Source: JBBWZH01 sp035544115 (GTDB taxonomy: Bacteria > Actinomycetota > Actinomycetes > Mycobacteriales > CADCTP01). From it: 64,000 nt of DNA. The notes beneath the pieces were generated by a model. It searched no databases. It had not been told where the DNA came from and saw only the letters and a program-made list of their open reading frames with translations. The position numbers and the translations under genes were made by a program. Below are positions 51,660-60,543 of the stretch, piece by piece. Within the stretch, counting starts at the first letter, position 1. The number at the start of each line of letters is the position of its first letter. The stretch spans positions 2,418,001 through 2,482,000 of the forward strand of contig OY970235.1 in the NCBI GenBank assembly GCA_963714145.1, given 5' to 3'.

Positions 51660-52794
51660 GGCCGCCGCCGGACGGATCCGCCGGCTGCCGCGGTGGCCCG
51701 CCGCGGTCGCGGTCGCGCTGCTGCTGCTCGCCGCGCCGCTCTCGCTGACCAGCTTCTGGCTGCAGACCGGGCTGTTCGCGATGGCCGCGGCGATCGGCGC
51801 GATCGGGCTGACCCTGCTGGTCGGGGTGACCGGGCAGCTCTCCCTCGGGCACGCGTTCTTCGTCGCCGTCGGGGCCTACGGCTACGCGTTCCTCGCCGGC
51901 AGCAGAGCCAGCGCGGGAGTGGGCACCGGTGCCGTACGCGGAGCCGGGCTGCCGCCGCTGCTGGCACTGGTCGGTGCGGTCGTCCTGGCGGGCCTGGCCG
52001 GGGCGCTGTTCAGCCCCATCGCCGGGCGGCTGCGCGGGATCTACCTGGGGTTGGCGTCGATCGGGCTGGTGTTCCTGGGCCAGCACATCCTGCTCAACGC
52101 CGGGCCGGTGACCGGCGGCTTCAACGGCCGGGACGCCGCGCCGTTGCGGCTGTTCGGCTTCTCCTTCACCGCCGGCCATCCGGACCTGACGATCCTCGGC
52201 GTCCCGTACGGCGGGCTGGAACGGCTCTGGTACCTCGGCCTACTGCTGGCGACCGCGGCCTGGTGGTACGCGCGCAACCTGCTGCGCGGCCGTCCCGGGC
52301 GGGCGCTGGCGGGCGTGCGGGACAGCGAGGTGGCCGCGGCCGTGATGGGCGTCGACGTCCGGCGGTACAAGGCCGCGGCCTTCACCGTCTCGTCGATGTA
52401 CGCCGGGTTGGCCGGCGCGCTGCTCGCGCTGGCCGTTGGCCGGATCGTGCCGGACAACTTCGGCTTCGGCCTCTCGGTGGACTACCTCGCCATGATCATC
52501 ATCGGCGGCCTGGGATCAATCGGGGGTGCCGTCGCCGGTGCGGTCTTCGTCACCGCGCTGCCACTCGTCCTGGACCGCTACAGCGACGCGCTGCCATTGC
52601 TGGCCCAGCCGGGCGAGGGCGGCGTCGGAGCCGCCGACGCCGCCCGGCTGCTCTACGGCGCGGCGATCGTCGCCGTCCTGCTGTTCGCTCCCGGCGGCGC
52701 CGCCCAACTCGTCCGCCGCAGCCCGGCGGCACCGTCCAGCCAAGGGGCCCCGTCCAGCCAAGGCGCCCCGTCCCCCCAAGGAGCTCCGCCATGA
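51652..52794 (+). CDS. Branched-chain amino acid-type ABC transporter permease (LivM-like)
   Basis: 380 residues; the GTG start lies 8 bp inside the LivH gene. LivM signatures: GLTLLVGVTGQLSLGHAFFVAVGAYGYAFLA, RGIYLGLASIGLVFLGQHIL, RGRPGRALAGVRDSEVAAAVMGVDVRRYKAAAFTVSSMYAGLAGAL, MIIIGGLGSIGGAVAGAVF. About 9 membrane helices. The C-terminus is a repeated SSQGAPSSQGAPSPQGAPP tail (nt 52735-52790) just before the ATGA overlap with the binding-protein gene. Confidence 0.92.
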   Translation: MSRAAAGRIRRLPRWPAAVAVALLLLAAPLSLTSFWLQTGLFAMAAAIGAIGLTLLVGVTGQLSLGHAFFVAVGAYGYAFLAGSRASAGVGTGAVRGAGLPPLLALVGAVVLAGLAGALFSPIAGRLRGIYLGLASIGLVFLGQHILLNAGPVTGGFNGRDAAPLRLFGFSFTAGHPDLTILGVPYGGLERLWYLGLLLATAAWWYARNLLRGRPGRALAGVRDSEVAAAVMGVDVRRYKAAAFTVSSMYAGLAGALLALAVGRIVPDNFGFGLSVDYLAMIIIGGLGSIGGAVAGAVFVTALPLVLDRYSDALPLLAQPGEGGVGAADAARLLYGAAIVAVLLFAPGGAAQLVRRSPAAPSSQGAPSSQGAPSPQGAPP

Positions 52795-54035
52795 ACCGAC
52801 GGCTAGTGGCCGCCGCGGCCATCCTCCCGCTGCTGCTGACCGCCTGCAGCAAGGCCAAGTCCAACGGCCAGGACGCCGGCGGCCTCAAGACCGGCCCGGG
52901 GGTGACCGCAGCCACGATCAAGCTGGGCAGTCTGGTCGACCTGACCGCGGTCTTCGCGCCCCTGGGCAAAAGCCTGGTGCAGGGCACGCAGCTGTACTGG
53001 AACCAGCAGAACGCCGCCGGCGGCGTCTGTGGCCGCAAGGTCGAGGTCACCGTCAAGGACCACGGCTACGACCCGCAGAAGGCGGTCTCGCTCTACCGCG
53101 GCATGTCCGGCGACGTCCTCGCCCTGCAGACGGTGCTCGGCTCGCCGGTGATCTCGGCGCTGCGGTCCACTGTGGACGCCGATGACATGCTCGTCGGGTT
53201 CGCCGGCTGGAGCTCCGCGGTGCTGTCCGACCCGCACATCCAGCTCGTCGGCACCACGTACGACATCGAGACCATCAACGGCCTGGACTTCCTCATGCGG
53301 ACCAAGGGCATCAAGGCCGGCGACAAGATCGGGCACGTCTACTTCGTCGGCGACTTCGGCGAGAGTGCGCTGCGCGGCAGCGAGTACGTGGCCAAGCAGA
53401 AGGGCCTGACGATCGTCAAGCAGCAGATCAAGCCGACCGACACCGACCTGTCCGCGCAGGTGTCGGCGTTCCGCGCCGCCCGGGTGACGGCCATCCTCGT
53501 CTCGGCCGGCCCGACCCAGGCCGCCTCCGTGGCCGGTGTGGCGAAGTCCGTCGGCCTCAATGTCCCGATCCTCGCGAACGGCCCGGGATTCACGCCGCAG
53601 CTGCTGTCCACGCCGGCCGGGCCGGCCCTGAAGGACAACCTGTACGTCGTGTCGAGCATCGCACCGGTCTCGGCCCAGACCCCGGCGGCCACCGCCGCCG
53701 CGGCGGCCTTCGACAAGGCGTACCCCGATGGCACCCCGACCCAGGTCGGCTCCGGCTTCGGCTACGTGCAGGCCCAGGTGACCAAGGCCGTGCTGCAGAA
53801 GGCGTGCGACAACCATGACCTCACCCGCGCCGGCCTGCTGACCGCGCAGCACCAGCTTTCGGCGGTGGATACCGGTGGCCTGGTCGCCGGTGTGCTGGAC
53901 TACAGCGACCCGGCGCAGCCGCCGAGCCGGACTGTCTACATCGCCAGGGCCGACAGCGCGGCCCGGGGCGGGTTGACGACGGTGGGCGGGCCCGTCGAGT
54001 CCGAGCTGGCGAAGGCGTACCAGCCGGCGAGCTGA
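52791..54035 (+). CDS. ABC transporter solute-binding lipoprotein (LivK/Peripla_BP_6 type)
   Basis: 414 residues from the ATG at 52791 (ATGA overlap with LivM). The lipobox is LLLTAC (Cys18). The type I periplasmic-binding fold shows IKLGSLVDLTAVFAPLGKSLVQGTQLYWNQQNAAGGVCGRKVEVTVKD, SPVISALRSTVDADDMLVGFAGWSS, HVYFVGDFGESALRGSEYVAKQKGL and DTDLSAQVSAFRAARVTAILVS. It delivers the substrate to LivHM; given the CoA ligase downstream the ligand is probably a carboxylic acid rather than an amino acid. Confidence 0.9.
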   Translation: MNRRLVAAAAILPLLLTACSKAKSNGQDAGGLKTGPGVTAATIKLGSLVDLTAVFAPLGKSLVQGTQLYWNQQNAAGGVCGRKVEVTVKDHGYDPQKAVSLYRGMSGDVLALQTVLGSPVISALRSTVDADDMLVGFAGWSSAVLSDPHIQLVGTTYDIETINGLDFLMRTKGIKAGDKIGHVYFVGDFGESALRGSEYVAKQKGLTIVKQQIKPTDTDLSAQVSAFRAARVTAILVSAGPTQAASVAGVAKSVGLNVPILANGPGFTPQLLSTPAGPALKDNLYVVSSIAPVSAQTPAATAAAAAFDKAYPDGTPTQVGSGFGYVQAQVTKAVLQKACDNHDLTRAGLLTAQHQLSAVDTGGLVAGVLDYSDPAQPPSRTVYIARADSAARGGLTTVGGPVESELAKAYQPAS

Positions 54036-54066
54036 GCCCGCCGAGCCACTGGACGAGGGAGCGACA

Positions 54067-55638
54067 GTGCTTGATCAGGGCCTGGGATCGTGGCCGCGGC
54101 GGCGCGCCCGGATCAGTCCACATCGGACCGCGCTGGTCTACGAAGGCCGGGCGTGGAGCTACGCGCAGGTGCACGAGCGGGTGACCCGGCTCGCGCACGT
54201 GCTGCGCGGGCTGGGCGTCGGGCCGGGTGACCGGATCGGCTACCTCGGCCGCAACCATCCGGCGCTGGCCGAGACGCTGTTCGCCGCCGGCGCGGTGGGC
54301 GCCGTACTGGTGCCGCTCAACTTCCGCCTCACCGCGCCGGAGCTGGCGTTCATGCTCCGCGATTCCGGCGCCCGCGTCCTGGTCTGGGGCCCGGAGCTCG
54401 CCGGCACGGTCGCCGAACTGCGCGACACCGCCTGCGTCGACCGGTACGTCGAGGTCGGCACCGACCTGGAAAGCCTGCTGGCCGGCGCGCCGACCGACCC
54501 GCTGGACGAGCCGGTCACGCTGGACCAGCCGTGCATGATCCAGTACACCTCCGGCACCAGCGGCCGACCCAAGGGGGTCGTGCTCACCCACGGCAACATC
54601 ACCTGGAACGCGTACAACATCCTGATCGACGTAGACCTGGCCAGTGACGAGGTCGCGCTGCTGGTGGCGCCGCTGTTCCACACCGGCGCGCTCAACCAGA
54701 TCCTGCTGCCCACCTTTCTGAAGGGCGGCGCCAGCGTCCTGATGCCGGCGTTCGACGCCGACCGGGTACTGGAGCTGATCGCCGAGCACCGGGTCACGTT
54801 CACGTTCTGCGTCCCGGCGATGTTCCAGGCGATCGCGCAGTCACCGCGCTGGCCGGCCGCGGACCTGTCCTCGATGCGGACGTTGATGTGTGCCGGCGCG
54901 CCGGTCCCGGAGCCGCTGATCCGCACCTACCAGCAGCGGGGGCTGACCTTCCTGCAGGGCTACGGGCTGACCGAGACCGCACCCGGCGCGCTGCTGCTGC
55001 GCGCGGGCGAGAGCACCAGCAAGGTCGGCTCGACCGGCACCCCGTGCTTCTTCACCGACGTGCGGGTGGTCCGTCCGGATCAGACCGACGTCGCGGTGGG
55101 CGAGACCGGCGAGGTGATCATCCGCGGGCCGAACGTGATGCGGGGCTACTGGCACCGGCCCGAGGAGACCGAGGCGGCCTTCTACCCCGGCGACTGGTTC
55201 CGCTCCGGCGACGGCGCGCAGGTCGACGCGGACGGTTACGTCTACATCGCCGACCGGATCAAAGACATGATCATCTCTGGCGGCGAGAACATCTACCCCG
55301 CCGAGGTCGAGAGTGTCCTCTTCGGACATCCGGCGGTCGCCGACTGCGCCGTCATCGGCGTCTCCGACCGGAAGTGGGGCGAGGTCGGGCGGGCGGTCGT
55401 CGTGCTGCGCGCCGGAGCGGCGGCCACCGCCGAGGAGATCGTCGCCCACCTGGCCGGCAAGCTCGCCGGCTACAAGATCCCCAAGTCGGTCGTCTTCGCC
55501 GAAGCGCTGCCCCGCACCGGCTCCGGCAAGGTGCTCAAGCGGCGCCTGCGCGAGTCGTACGGCAGCAGCACCGGCCCGGCGGGCCCGCCATCCACCGGCG
55601 AACCGGCCCCGGCGAAAGGAGCCAGCACGTGGACGTGA
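54067..55638 (+). CDS. Acyl/aryl-CoA ligase (class I adenylate-forming enzyme)
   Basis: 523 residues. P-loop YTSGTSGRPKGV (about 159-170), GYGLTETAPG (about 298), GDWFRSGD (about 375), hinge DRIKDMIISGGENIYPAE and the catalytic Lys in RTGSGKVLKRRLRES near the C-terminus are all present. It activates a carboxylic acid to acyl-AMP and then the CoA thioester. Chain or ring specificity cannot be read from sequence alone; the PaaX regulator hints at an aromatic or cyclic acid. GTG start 31 bp after the binding-protein gene; the stop overlaps the SDR start. Confidence 0.92.
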   Translation: MLDQGLGSWPRRRARISPHRTALVYEGRAWSYAQVHERVTRLAHVLRGLGVGPGDRIGYLGRNHPALAETLFAAGAVGAVLVPLNFRLTAPELAFMLRDSGARVLVWGPELAGTVAELRDTACVDRYVEVGTDLESLLAGAPTDPLDEPVTLDQPCMIQYTSGTSGRPKGVVLTHGNITWNAYNILIDVDLASDEVALLVAPLFHTGALNQILLPTFLKGGASVLMPAFDADRVLELIAEHRVTFTFCVPAMFQAIAQSPRWPAADLSSMRTLMCAGAPVPEPLIRTYQQRGLTFLQGYGLTETAPGALLLRAGESTSKVGSTGTPCFFTDVRVVRPDQTDVAVGETGEVIIRGPNVMRGYWHRPEETEAAFYPGDWFRSGDGAQVDADGYVYIADRIKDMIISGGENIYPAEVESVLFGHPAVADCAVIGVSDRKWGEVGRAVVVLRAGAAATAEEIVAHLAGKLAGYKIPKSVVFAEALPRTGSGKVLKRRLRESYGSSTGPAGPPSTGEPAPAKGASTWT

Positions 55639-56546
55639 CCGGAAAGGTCGCCGTCGTCACCGGCGCCGGCCAGGGCCTCGGCCTTGCCTACGCCAGCACG
55701 CTCGCCGCCGCCGGTGCGTCGGTGGTGGTGAACGACGTCAACGCCGACACCGCGGAGCAGGCGGTCAAGACGATCACCGCGGCCGGTGGGGTCGCGGTCG
55801 CCGAGGTCGTCGCGGTCGGCACCGCCGAGGCAGCCGACCGGTTGGTCACCCGGGCGGTGGACGAGTTCGGCCGGCTGGACGTGATGGTGACCAACGCGGG
55901 CGTGCTGCGCGACCGGGTGCTGTGGAAGATGACCGATGAGGATTTCGACACCGTCGTGGCCGTGCACCTGCGGGGCACGTTCACCTGCGCCCGGGCGGCG
56001 GTCCAGCACTTCCGGACCCGTACCGGGGGCGGCCGGCTGATCCTGACCGGGTCGCCGGCCGGCCAGCGCGGCAACTTCGGCCAGGGCAACTACGCGGCGG
56101 CCAAGGCCGGCATCGCCGCGATGGCGCGCACCTGGGCGATGGAGTGCGCGAAGGCCGGCGTGACCGTCAACGCGGTCATCCCGAACGCCGCCACCGACAT
56201 GACCCGCACCATCCCGTTCCTGGCCAAGTACGTGGCGGCGATGGAACACGGCGAGCCGATCCCGCCGGTCGTCCGCCGTGCCGCCTCGTTCGGGACCCCG
56301 CACGACGCCGCCGGGCTCGTGCTCTACCTCGCCTCCGGCGACGCCGACTGGGTGACCGGCCAGTGCATCGGCATCGGCGGGGACCGGCTCTCGCTCTGGT
56401 CGCATCCGGCCGAGGCCCGCAGCGCCTTCCGGGACGGCGGCTGGGACGCCGACGCGATCGCCGACGCCTTCGCCTCCTCGGTCGGCGAGCGGCTGGAGAC
56501 ATACGGCATACCGGTACCCCGCTTCGCCGACGGCGGCACATCGTGA
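55629..56546 (+). CDS. Short-chain dehydrogenase/reductase with C-terminal extension
   Basis: 305 residues from the GTG at 55629 (AAAGGAG 8 nt upstream). The N-terminal TGAGQGLG Rossmann motif (about 11-18), VTNAGVLRD, active-site Ser region LILTGSPAGQRG and YAAAK (Tyr155, Lys159) are complete. About 55 residues after the usual end (LSLWSHPAEARSAFRDGGWDADAI onward) extend the family length of about 250. Related SDRs act on 3-hydroxyacyl-CoA or cyclic alcohols. It overlaps the ligase and the amidohydrolase, consistent with one pathway. Confidence 0.9.
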   Translation: MDVTGKVAVVTGAGQGLGLAYASTLAAAGASVVVNDVNADTAEQAVKTITAAGGVAVAEVVAVGTAEAADRLVTRAVDEFGRLDVMVTNAGVLRDRVLWKMTDEDFDTVVAVHLRGTFTCARAAVQHFRTRTGGGRLILTGSPAGQRGNFGQGNYAAAKAGIAAMARTWAMECAKAGVTVNAVIPNAATDMTRTIPFLAKYVAAMEHGEPIPPVVRRAASFGTPHDAAGLVLYLASGDADWVTGQCIGIGGDRLSLWSHPAEARSAFRDGGWDADAIADAFASSVGERLETYGIPVPRFADGGTS

Positions 56547-57472
56547 CGGTCGCGCTCGATCTGGATCGGCTGACCGCGATCGACGTCCACACCCACTGCG
56601 AGGTCTCCCGGCACGGGCATGCCGCGCTCCCGGCCGACCTGCTCGCCGCGTCCGCCGAGCACTTCAAGAGCACCGGCAACCGGGCGCCGCAGCTCGCCGA
56701 GATGGCCGCCTACTACCGCGAGCGGAGGATGGCCGCGGTCGTGTTCACCGTGGACGCGGAGGCCGCTCTGGGCCACCCGGCCATCGGCAACGAGGAGGTA
56801 GCCGAGGCGGCCGCCGAGCACCCCGACGTGCTGATCCCGTTCGCCAGCATCGACCCGGCGAAGGGCCGGCTCGGCGCCCGCGCCGTCGGCCGCCTGGTCG
56901 GCGGGCACGCGGTCCGCGGCTTCAAGTTCCATCCGATCCTGCAGGCGTTCTTCCCGAACGACCGGTCCGCCTATCCGCTCTACGAAGCGATCGAGGCGGC
57001 CGGCGTACCGGCGCTGTTCCACAGTGGACAGACCGGCATCGGCGCCGGGCTGCCGGGCGGCGCCGGGCTGCGGCTGAAGTACGCCAACCCGATGCACCTC
57101 GACGATGTCGCCGCCGACTTCCCCGATCTGCAGATCGTCATCGCCCACCCGTCCTTCCCCTGGCAGGACGAGGCGCTCGCGGTCGCCGTGCACAAGCCGA
57201 ACGTGTGGATCGACCTGTCCGGCTGGTCACCCAAGTACTTCCCGCCGCAACTGGTCCGCTACGCCGACACGCTGCTGCGGAGCAAGGTCCTGTTCGGTTC
57301 GGACTACCCGCTGCTCACCCCCGACCGCTGGCTGTCGGACTTCGACAACCTGCCGTTGCGGCCGGAGAGTCGACAGGCGATCCGCAAGGACAACGCCGCC
57401 CGGCTGCTCGGCCTGACCAGCCAGGTCCGGCCGGACGGCAAGCCGGACGACAAGGAGGCAGCCGTCCCGTGA
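56543..57472 (+). CDS. Amidohydrolase 2-family metal-dependent hydrolase/decarboxylase
   Basis: 309 residues from the GTG at 56543 (GTGA overlap with the SDR). Metal ligands of the ACMSD-like TIM barrel: DVHTHC (about 14-19), His of KFHPILQAFF (about 129), IAHPSFPWQDE (about 202) and the Asp of FGSDYPLL (about 253). Family members decarboxylate or hydrolyse aromatic and cyclic acids (ACMS, gamma-resorcylate, cyclic CoA esters). In an operon with CoA ligase, SDR and MaoC, hydrolytic opening of a cyclic ketone-CoA is an attractive role, but this is inference. Confidence 0.87.
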   Translation: MTVALDLDRLTAIDVHTHCEVSRHGHAALPADLLAASAEHFKSTGNRAPQLAEMAAYYRERRMAAVVFTVDAEAALGHPAIGNEEVAEAAAEHPDVLIPFASIDPAKGRLGARAVGRLVGGHAVRGFKFHPILQAFFPNDRSAYPLYEAIEAAGVPALFHSGQTGIGAGLPGGAGLRLKYANPMHLDDVAADFPDLQIVIAHPSFPWQDEALAVAVHKPNVWIDLSGWSPKYFPPQLVRYADTLLRSKVLFGSDYPLLTPDRWLSDFDNLPLRPESRQAIRKDNAARLLGLTSQVRPDGKPDDKEAAVP

Positions 57473-57924
57473 GCACCACCGTCGCCCGGCCCGCCGACCT
57501 GCTCGACCTCGCCGGCACCGAACTGGGCATCAGCCGCTGGCGGGAGATCCGCCAGCCCGACGTCGACGCGTTCGCCGACGCGACCGGCGACCGGCAGTGG
57601 ATCCACGTCGACAGCGACCGGGCCCGGTCCGGCCCGTTCGGCGGCACCATCGCCCACGGCTTCCTCACCCTGGCGCTGTTCATCCCGCTGCTGAGCGAAC
57701 TCCTGGTGATCGAGCAGGTCGGCATGTCGATCAACTACGGCCTGAACCGGGTGCGCTTCCCGGCGCCGGTCCCGGTCGGCTCCCGGGTGCGGTTGCGGGC
57801 CGTGCTGGCCGCCGCCGAGCCGGTTCCCGGCGGCGTGCAGATCACCATCGACGGCACCATCGAACGCGACAGCGGCGACAAGCCGGCCTGCGTGCTGCAG
57901 GCCGTCCACCGCCACCTGGCATAG
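57469..57924 (+). CDS. MaoC-family (R)-specific enoyl-CoA hydratase-like protein
   Basis: 151 residues from the GTG at 57469 (GTGA overlap). The single hot-dog fold carries the hydratase-2 motif DATGDRQWIHVDSDRARSGPFGGTIAHGFLTLALF with catalytic Asp and His (about 36-46), then INYGLNRVRFPAPVPVGSRVRLRAVL. It hydrates an enoyl-CoA; it resembles NodN-type MaoC proteins. It is the last gene of the operon, followed by 37 bp and a convergent lacI gene. Confidence 0.9.
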   Translation: MSTTVARPADLLDLAGTELGISRWREIRQPDVDAFADATGDRQWIHVDSDRARSGPFGGTIAHGFLTLALFIPLLSELLVIEQVGMSINYGLNRVRFPAPVPVGSRVRLRAVLAAAEPVPGGVQITIDGTIERDSGDKPACVLQAVHRHLA

Positions 57925-57961
57925 GCCGGTGCCGGGACAGGTCGGCCGGTCCGGTCGGCGA

Positions 57962-59020
57962 TCAGGCGCTCGGTGGGGCGACCGACTCGCGGCGGCGTAC
58001 CGGCATCGGCACCCGATGCACCGCACCGCCGCCCTCGGCGGGCGCGCCGCGCCTGGCGATATCGGTGAACAGGACGTCGACGGCCTTCCGGCCGAGTTCG
58101 TAGTGCGGCAGCGCGACCGTGGTCAGTTTGGGGCGGATCCAGGTGGCGATCGGGTGGTCGTCGAAGGACACGACGGAAACGTCGGTCGGCACCTTCAGCC
58201 CGGCGTCCTCGAGAGCCTGGTACGCGCCGAGCGCGAGCCGGTCATTGAAGCAGATCAGCGCCCGCGGCCGCGCGTGCGCCAGCAGATCGCGGGTCGCGGC
58301 GAGCCCGTACTCGGGCTGCCAGTCGGCGCAGACCCGGCCGCTCGCCACCGACACCCCGACGCTGGCCAGTTCCGCCCGGATGCCGGCGAGCCGTTCCACC
58401 GCGGCGACCGTCCCGGCCGGCACGTCGCGCCGGCCCGGGCCGGCGCCGATCAGGTGGATGCCGTCGCGATGGCCGGCCTCGAGCAGCAGCCGGGCCGCCG
58501 CGCGACCTGCCTCGACCTCGTCGGGCACGACCGAGGACAGTGGCGACGGCTGCCGGGGAAGTGCGTTGAGCAGCACCGCGGGGGACGCGGCGAGCGCCTT
58601 GGGCACCTTGATGGTCCGGGTGAACATCGAGGTGAGGATGATCCCGTCGACCTGCCGGTCGTGCATGGCCTGCAGCAGCCGCCGCTCGAGTTCGGCGTCT
58701 CCCTCGGTCTCGCCGATGAACAGCATGACGTCCCGCTCGCGCGCGGCCTCGAGTGCTCCCTTGATCATGTCGCCGGCCAGCCGCGAGGTCGCGACCGTGT
58801 CGGACACGAACCCGACCGTCGCGGTCGTGCCCGTGCGCAGGCCCACCGAGACGATGTTCGGCCGGTACTGCAACTCGCCCGCGACCTTCAGGACCCGCTG
58901 CTCGACATCCTGCGAGATCCGCAACTCCCGCCCGCGGCCGGACAGCACGAGCGACGCCGCGGTGGTCGAGACACCGGCCACCCTCGCCACGTCGGCCAGC
59001 GTGACCCGTCGTCGGCTCAC
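57962..59020 (-). CDS. LacI-family transcriptional regulator
   Basis: 352 residues from the GTG at 59020. The helix-turn-helix (RVTLADVARVAGVSTTAASLVLSGRGRELRISQDVEQRVLKVAGELQYRPN) and sensor domain (TVGFVSDTVATSRLAGDMIKGALEAARERDVML to PTDVSVVSFDDHPIATWIRPKLTTVALPHYELGRKAVDVLF) are complete and in frame, unlike the other LacI in the window. It faces the sugar ABC genes at 59.2-62.3 kb across a clear promoter and operator. Confidence 0.92.
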   Translation of the reverse strand: MSRRRVTLADVARVAGVSTTAASLVLSGRGRELRISQDVEQRVLKVAGELQYRPNIVSVGLRTGTTATVGFVSDTVATSRLAGDMIKGALEAARERDVMLFIGETEGDAELERRLLQAMHDRQVDGIILTSMFTRTIKVPKALAASPAVLLNALPRQPSPLSSVVPDEVEAGRAAARLLLEAGHRDGIHLIGAGPGRRDVPAGTVAAVERLAGIRAELASVGVSVASGRVCADWQPEYGLAATRDLLAHARPRALICFNDRLALGAYQALEDAGLKVPTDVSVVSFDDHPIATWIRPKLTTVALPHYELGRKAVDVLFTDIARRGAPAEGGGAVHRVPMPVRRRESVAPPSA

Positions 59021-59056
59021 CCGATGACCCCCATCCCTCCACGTGTGGCCCGGGTC

Positions 59057-59112
59057 TTGACACCGGCCGAGACGCATCGTAATACTCGGCGCCTGCTAAT
59101 ACGATTTAGCAG
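59057..59112 (+). promoter_or_regulatory. Consensus promoter and LacI operator of the second sugar ABC cluster
   Basis: TTGACA (59057-59062), 17 bp, TAATAC (59080-59085) form a near-consensus sigma-70 promoter. Just downstream, at 59093-59112, a 20-bp dyad has CTGCTAA and TTAGCAG arms, where a bound LacI protein would block initiation. GGAGGAGA precedes the ATG at 59170. Confidence 0.8.
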
Positions 59113-59169
59113 CCGGCGTGCGGGTGTCTGGCTCCGGCCGGTTCGGCCTGACAGTCGGAGGAGACGCAG

Positions 59170-60538
59170 ATGTCTCGTCGAACTCGCGCCTGCTGGCACC
59201 GGGCCGCGCTCGCGGCCGTCGCGCTGGCAGGGTCGCTGGCCGCCTGCGGAGGCCCCGGCAGCGGCAGCCCCCAGGCGGCCGGCCCGAGCACATCGTTCGC
59301 CGCGCCACCGACCTGCGGCACGGCCCCGGTCACCCTCGAGGCGTACTTCGAGACCGGCTTCCCGCATAGCCGAAGGCGCTGACCGACGGAGTTCACGAAG
59401 CAGTACCCGAACGTCACCTGGGACATCCGCGAGGACCAGTTCGCGGTGATCACGCAGAACGCGCCGCGCGTCCTCGCGGACGACCCGCCGGACCTGATGC
59501 GGCTGCCCCAGGTGTCCGAGCTGGTCAAGGACGGCCTGCTGCAGAACCTCGACCCGTACGCGAGCGCGTTCGGCTGGGACAAGTGGCCGGCCTCGCAGCT
59601 CGAGCAGCTGCGGCTCGGCCCGGGCGGCCGGCCGCGCGGCGAGGGGTCGCTGTACGCGATGGGGCTCAACTTCAGCATGACCGGCGTCTTCTACAACAAG
59701 ACGCTCGCCGCCCAGATCGGCATGACCGCCGCCGCCGACCACGCTGGCCGAGCTCGACGCCGCGCTCGCCAAGGCCAAGGACGCCGGCATCACGCCGATC
59801 ACCCAGTTCAACGGCGGAGCCACCGGCGGCCTGGCGTTCCCGCTGCAGGACCTGATGGCGTCCTACGGGCCGACCGGGCCGATCAACGACTGGATCTTCC
59901 AGAAGCCGGGCGCCACGATCGACACGCCGTCGAACCTCCAGGCCGCGCAGCACCTGCGAGCGGTGGATCAAGGCCGGCTACTTCGCCGAGGACATCAACG
60001 CCGTGGACTACGCGAAGATGATGAGCCGGTTCATCGGCGGCGACGGCCTGTTCATGTTCAACGGCGACTGGGAGTCGGGCAACCTCGACAAGCAGATGCC
60101 CGGCAACGTCGGCTTCTTCCTCATGCCACCGGCGCAGGAGGGCGGCCCGTCAGGCCGCGATGTCGGCCCCGCTCACGTTCGGCATCGCGGCGCCGCGCCA
60201 AGCACGCCGACTGCGCGGCGTTCTTCCTCAACTGGGTCGCGACCAACGACCGACGGCCCGCGACATCGCCGTGGAGGTCGGCGGGTCGCATCCGATGGGT
60301 CCGGCCGACGCGCTACATGCCGGCCGTGAAGGCGGGCACGGTGACCGCGGCGACGCTCGCCGCCGGCGCGCGGATCGCCGAGGACAACGGCGCGATGGAC
60401 TTCATCGCCAACGCGACCGGCGCGATCTACGCCAAGAGCTGGACGCCGCAACTGCAGAAGCTGGTCGCCGGGCAGCAGACTCCGGAGGGCCTGCTGAAGG
60501 CGGTGCAGAAGGACTACGAGAGCCAGGTCGGGAGCTGA
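59170..60538 (+). pseudogene. Frameshifted sugar ABC transporter solute-binding lipoprotein
   Basis: The ATG at 59170 follows GGAGGAGA. A signal peptide with lipobox (AALAAVALAGSLAAC) and TCGTAPVTLEAYFETGFP start the protein. The rest lies in several frames: EFTKQYPNVTWDIREDQF, VITQNAPRVLADDPPDLMRLPQVSELVKDGLLQNLDPYA, AKAKDAGITPITQFNGGATGGLAFPLQDLMASYGPTGPINDWIFQ, MMSRFIGGDGLFMFNGDWESGNLDKQMPG, and the C-terminus RIAEDNGAMDFIANATGAIYAKSWTPQLQKLVAG. Indels lie near 59368, 59380, 59393, 59740, 59955, 60150, 60198, 60250 and 60305. Most are net single-base insertions. The family is family-1 sugar-binding proteins. Confidence 0.72.
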
Positions 60539-60543
60539 GCTCG

